DNA from: Orbilia blumenaviensis
Lineage: Eukaryota > Ascomycota > Orbiliomycetes > Orbiliales > Orbiliaceae
Reading direction: 5' to 3'
NCBI GenBank assembly: GCA_036872755.1
Contig: JAVHNS010000003.1
Location: 868,001 to 932,000 of the forward strand
Length of the DNA stretch: 64,000 nt
Every line of letters begins with the position of its first letter. The stretch's first letter is position 1. The position numbers and the translations under genes were made by a program. The notes under the pieces were generated by a model, which did not search any database, had not been told where the DNA came from, and saw nothing but the letters and a program-made list of their open reading frames with translations. Shown one piece after another: positions 61,553 through 64,000 of the stretch.

Positions 61553-64000
61553 ATGGCGACAACCTCCACGCCAAATTCTAAGGCTCTCCCCGCCCATCTC
61601 AAATTGACACCTAACAATCCAATCAACGCCTCCACAACCTCGCTCGCTCGCTCCATCCATGTACCAAAATCCCCTCTAAGACGGTCTCTCACCGACACTC
61701 GAGAAGCTCTAGGCCTCAACCTTAAGCGTATGATAGGGACCACAACCTCTTCTCCCTCTGGTCTTGCCTCTCATGCTCCTTCCGGCTCGATCGCCTTCTG
61801 CACGGGTGCTGCCGTCTGTGTCGTCAAAGTTGACGAAAACCTACACATAAAATCACGCCACTTCCTTCGCGCTCGCCCCTCCGCCAGCGCACACCCCTCC
61901 ACGTCCGCCGGAACGTCATCCTCGGTACCCAGTACACCGGAAGCCCCCTCCAGCCGCATCCGATCTTCCATTACTGCTCGTGACTCGAGTATCGGGTTCA
62001 GCCCTATTCGCGAGTTCGAATCTGCAGGAAAAGGGGAAGATGGAAAATGGTCGGTTCGCGATCGTGTCAAAGCTGCTTCGACCGTTAGCTTCTCGCCGGA
62101 CGGACGGTACATCGCTGTCGGCGAAACGGGCCACAATCCTCGAGTCTTGATCTACAACATTACGTCAGGCTTTGAAAATGCGGGGAATGAATTAGTACCC
62201 TTTGCGATACTAACAGAGCACACCTTCGGTGTCAAGAGTGTGGCATTTAGCCCTTGCTCGCAGTTTCTGGCGAGTATTGGAACACTCAATGATGGATGCT
62301 TGTACATCTGGAGCATGCCGGGTGTGAAGGGAGGACCGGTAAAGCTGCATTCGAGTAACCGATGCACCAACATTGTACAGGATATGACATGGATAGGGAA
62401 AGGGCTTATCACGTATGTTCCTCTCTAGTTTATTCTAGAAGAGAAGTGGGAATGCTAACAGAGCGAATCAACTTACAGAGTAGGACTTCGTCATGTCAAA
62501 ATCTGGAAAATGGAGGAAGAGCCCGCAGCACCCTCGCCACAAGCCAATTCAAAATCGCTACACATGATATTCGAGAAGTTCTCACACGGGAAATCGAAAC
62601 AGCCGATAAGATCACAAGGGCCGAACGTATTGAATGGACGAAACGCACTTTTGGGACCATTGTTGGAGGAAACATTCATATCTGTCACAGCAATCTCAGA
62701 CGACCGTGCGATCATTGCCACCGAAAAAGGCGACATATGTGTTATTGACGATGGATTGCAGAGGGTATCAAAGGTTGCAAGTGCAGATTCTGGGGTTACC
62801 TGTCTGGCAGTCGACACGCTAAGGAAATTTGCGTGGGTAGCTTGCAGGCAGGGTACCATTAGGTGAATAGAGATCCTATTCTACATACCTACCTTGAACG
62901 AGGCGCTAATCAAGATGGCACAGGACACTTAAACTACAGGACATTGCGAACCCACTAACACCTCCCGAATCGCCGTCATCACGATCCGGATCGCCGATTC
63001 TACCGCTCGGGTGCAAACCTGCGAATGTCATTGCTATGACATCCATTGGACAGAACCTATTCCTCATTGATACCAACCGCTCGATCAAAGTTGTTAGTCT
63101 AAAATACCATGAAGGCCTACCGACGCCAGACAGCGTGGCATATGAGTTTCCAGCCCACAAGAGCGCCGTCAACGGTGTTAGGTTGATGCCACCGTCAGCA
63201 CATATTCAGGCGGATTTTTTCACATGGTCAGCTTGTGGCACCGTGTTATTTTGGGACAACCATGGCAACAGCCAAAATGAACTCGTGGTTGAGCTAGAGC
63301 AGCCGAAGGATGCCGAGGAAGATATAAGGAATGAACTAAAAGTTGTTGAACTTTCGGATACTGGAGAGTTGATTGCGACAGGTGATAAGTTTGGCGTTTT
63401 AAGGTATGGAATCTGCATAATATAAAATATTGCGAGGAACGTGAAGAAAGTATACATTTTGCTGACTTAGGCAATTCCTTTACGGCAACAGGGTGATCCA
63501 GGCCTCCGACCGAAGTTCCAGCTACGTTGTCAAAGCTCACTCCGGGGAGATAATGTCGATATCGATTCATGAAGGTCAGAAATTCACAATCATCAGCAGT
63601 TGCGCGAGGGACCGGACGGTCCAGTTATTCACAAAGCGGAGGAAGCCGGGTTCAGTTTGGAAGCTTACGCAAACATTGGATGAGCACACGGCGAGTGTTA
63701 CGGGCGTTATCTTTATGGAAAATGGAACGAAATTGCTTTCCGCTAGCGCCGACAGGACGATTGTGGTTCGGGAGCTTGCGGTGAAAGAGAAGGAGAACGG
63801 AGATGTAGATACGATAGCCTATCTTGCGGCGAGGACTATCACCCTAAAGGCTACACCGCTGCATATGGCTTCTTTTAACGATAATTCGCCGCTGCTGTTG
63901 ACGAGTACGACTGGAAGACAAGTTTTTCGATTCGATGTTACGACTGGGAGGGAACTGCATTGCTTTAAATGTACAGATGAGAACGGGGAGTCAGTTATTC
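61553..64000 (+). CDS. WD40-repeat protein (MABP1/WDR62-like), cut by window edge
   Basis: Exons seen are 61553-62412, 62479-62862, 62924-63403 and 63492 to beyond 64000, all with matching phase 2. At least 744 residues are present, and the C-terminus lies outside the window. A Ser/Thr/Pro-rich head of about 70 residues is followed by a WD40 propeller. Repeats visible include AASTVSFSPDGRYIAVGE, FGVKSVAFSPCSQFLASIG with DGCLYIWS, GLRHVKIWKM, AVNGVRLMP with FFTWSACGTVLFWD, IMSISIHEGQKFTIISSC with RDRTVQLF, and ASVTGVIFMENGTKLLSAS with DRTIVVREL. The double-propeller pattern with long inserts matches the MAPK-binding protein 1/WDR62 group found in filamentous fungi. Its role here as a scaffold is inferred. 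Confidence 0.91.

Noticed and set aside
1..64000. CRISPR arrays, prokaryotic operons, riboswitches
   Set aside because: The window is eukaryotic with spliced genes. No regularly spaced repeats or bacterial-type signals were seen.

Overview
This window is nuclear DNA of a filamentous ascomycete (Pezizomycotina). The evidence is the short GT..AG introns (mostly 50-180 bp, many with CTAAC-type branch sites) and the protein families present: CFEM, Clr5, Zn2Cys6, calcipressin and a GT34 mannosyltransferase. I cannot fix the class from sequence alone; Leotiomycetes-like or a similar lineage is only a guess. There are no operons. All gene models were spliced by hand, and each stays in frame across its junctions.

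Left part (1-12 kb): three conserved genes on the minus strand. They are a GT34 (Mnn10/Mnn11-like) Golgi mannosyltransferase, a 1156-residue mitochondrial AAA+ ATPase with an Msp1/ATAD1-like module, and a calcipressin (calcineurin regulator). Long gene-poor spacers separate them.

Middle (12-41 kb): gene-poor and accessory in character. It holds a frameshifted gene remnant (15.1-15.6 kb) and a Clr5-domain gene (19.0-23.3 kb) whose third intron carries a roughly 1.1 kb tract of about 5% G+C. Next come a DHA1-type MFS transporter, a Zn2Cys6 transcription factor, a secreted beta-sandwich protein, a PAP2 lipid phosphatase and a CFEM protein with a membrane anchor. Two weak hypothetical ORFs lie among these. 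A short word, GGTTTACGAG, recurs five times within 11.5 kb here.

Right part (41-64 kb): gene-dense. In order: an MFS transporter cut into 14 exons (+), an aldo/keto-reductase-fold protein lacking catalytic Tyr and His (-), an unknown 217-residue protein (+), a mitochondrial dicarboxylate-type carrier in 9 exons (+), a subtilisin-like secreted protein with an eroded active site (-), the ribosome-biogenesis factor Rrp12 (+), and a WD40 protein of the MABP1/WDR62 type running off the right edge (+).

The most interesting signals are the extreme AT tract confined to one intron of a chromatin-type gene, two independent probable pseudoenzymes, the unusual exon fragmentation of the two transporters, and the recurring GGTTTACGAG word. 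I did not find a convincing multi-gene system.
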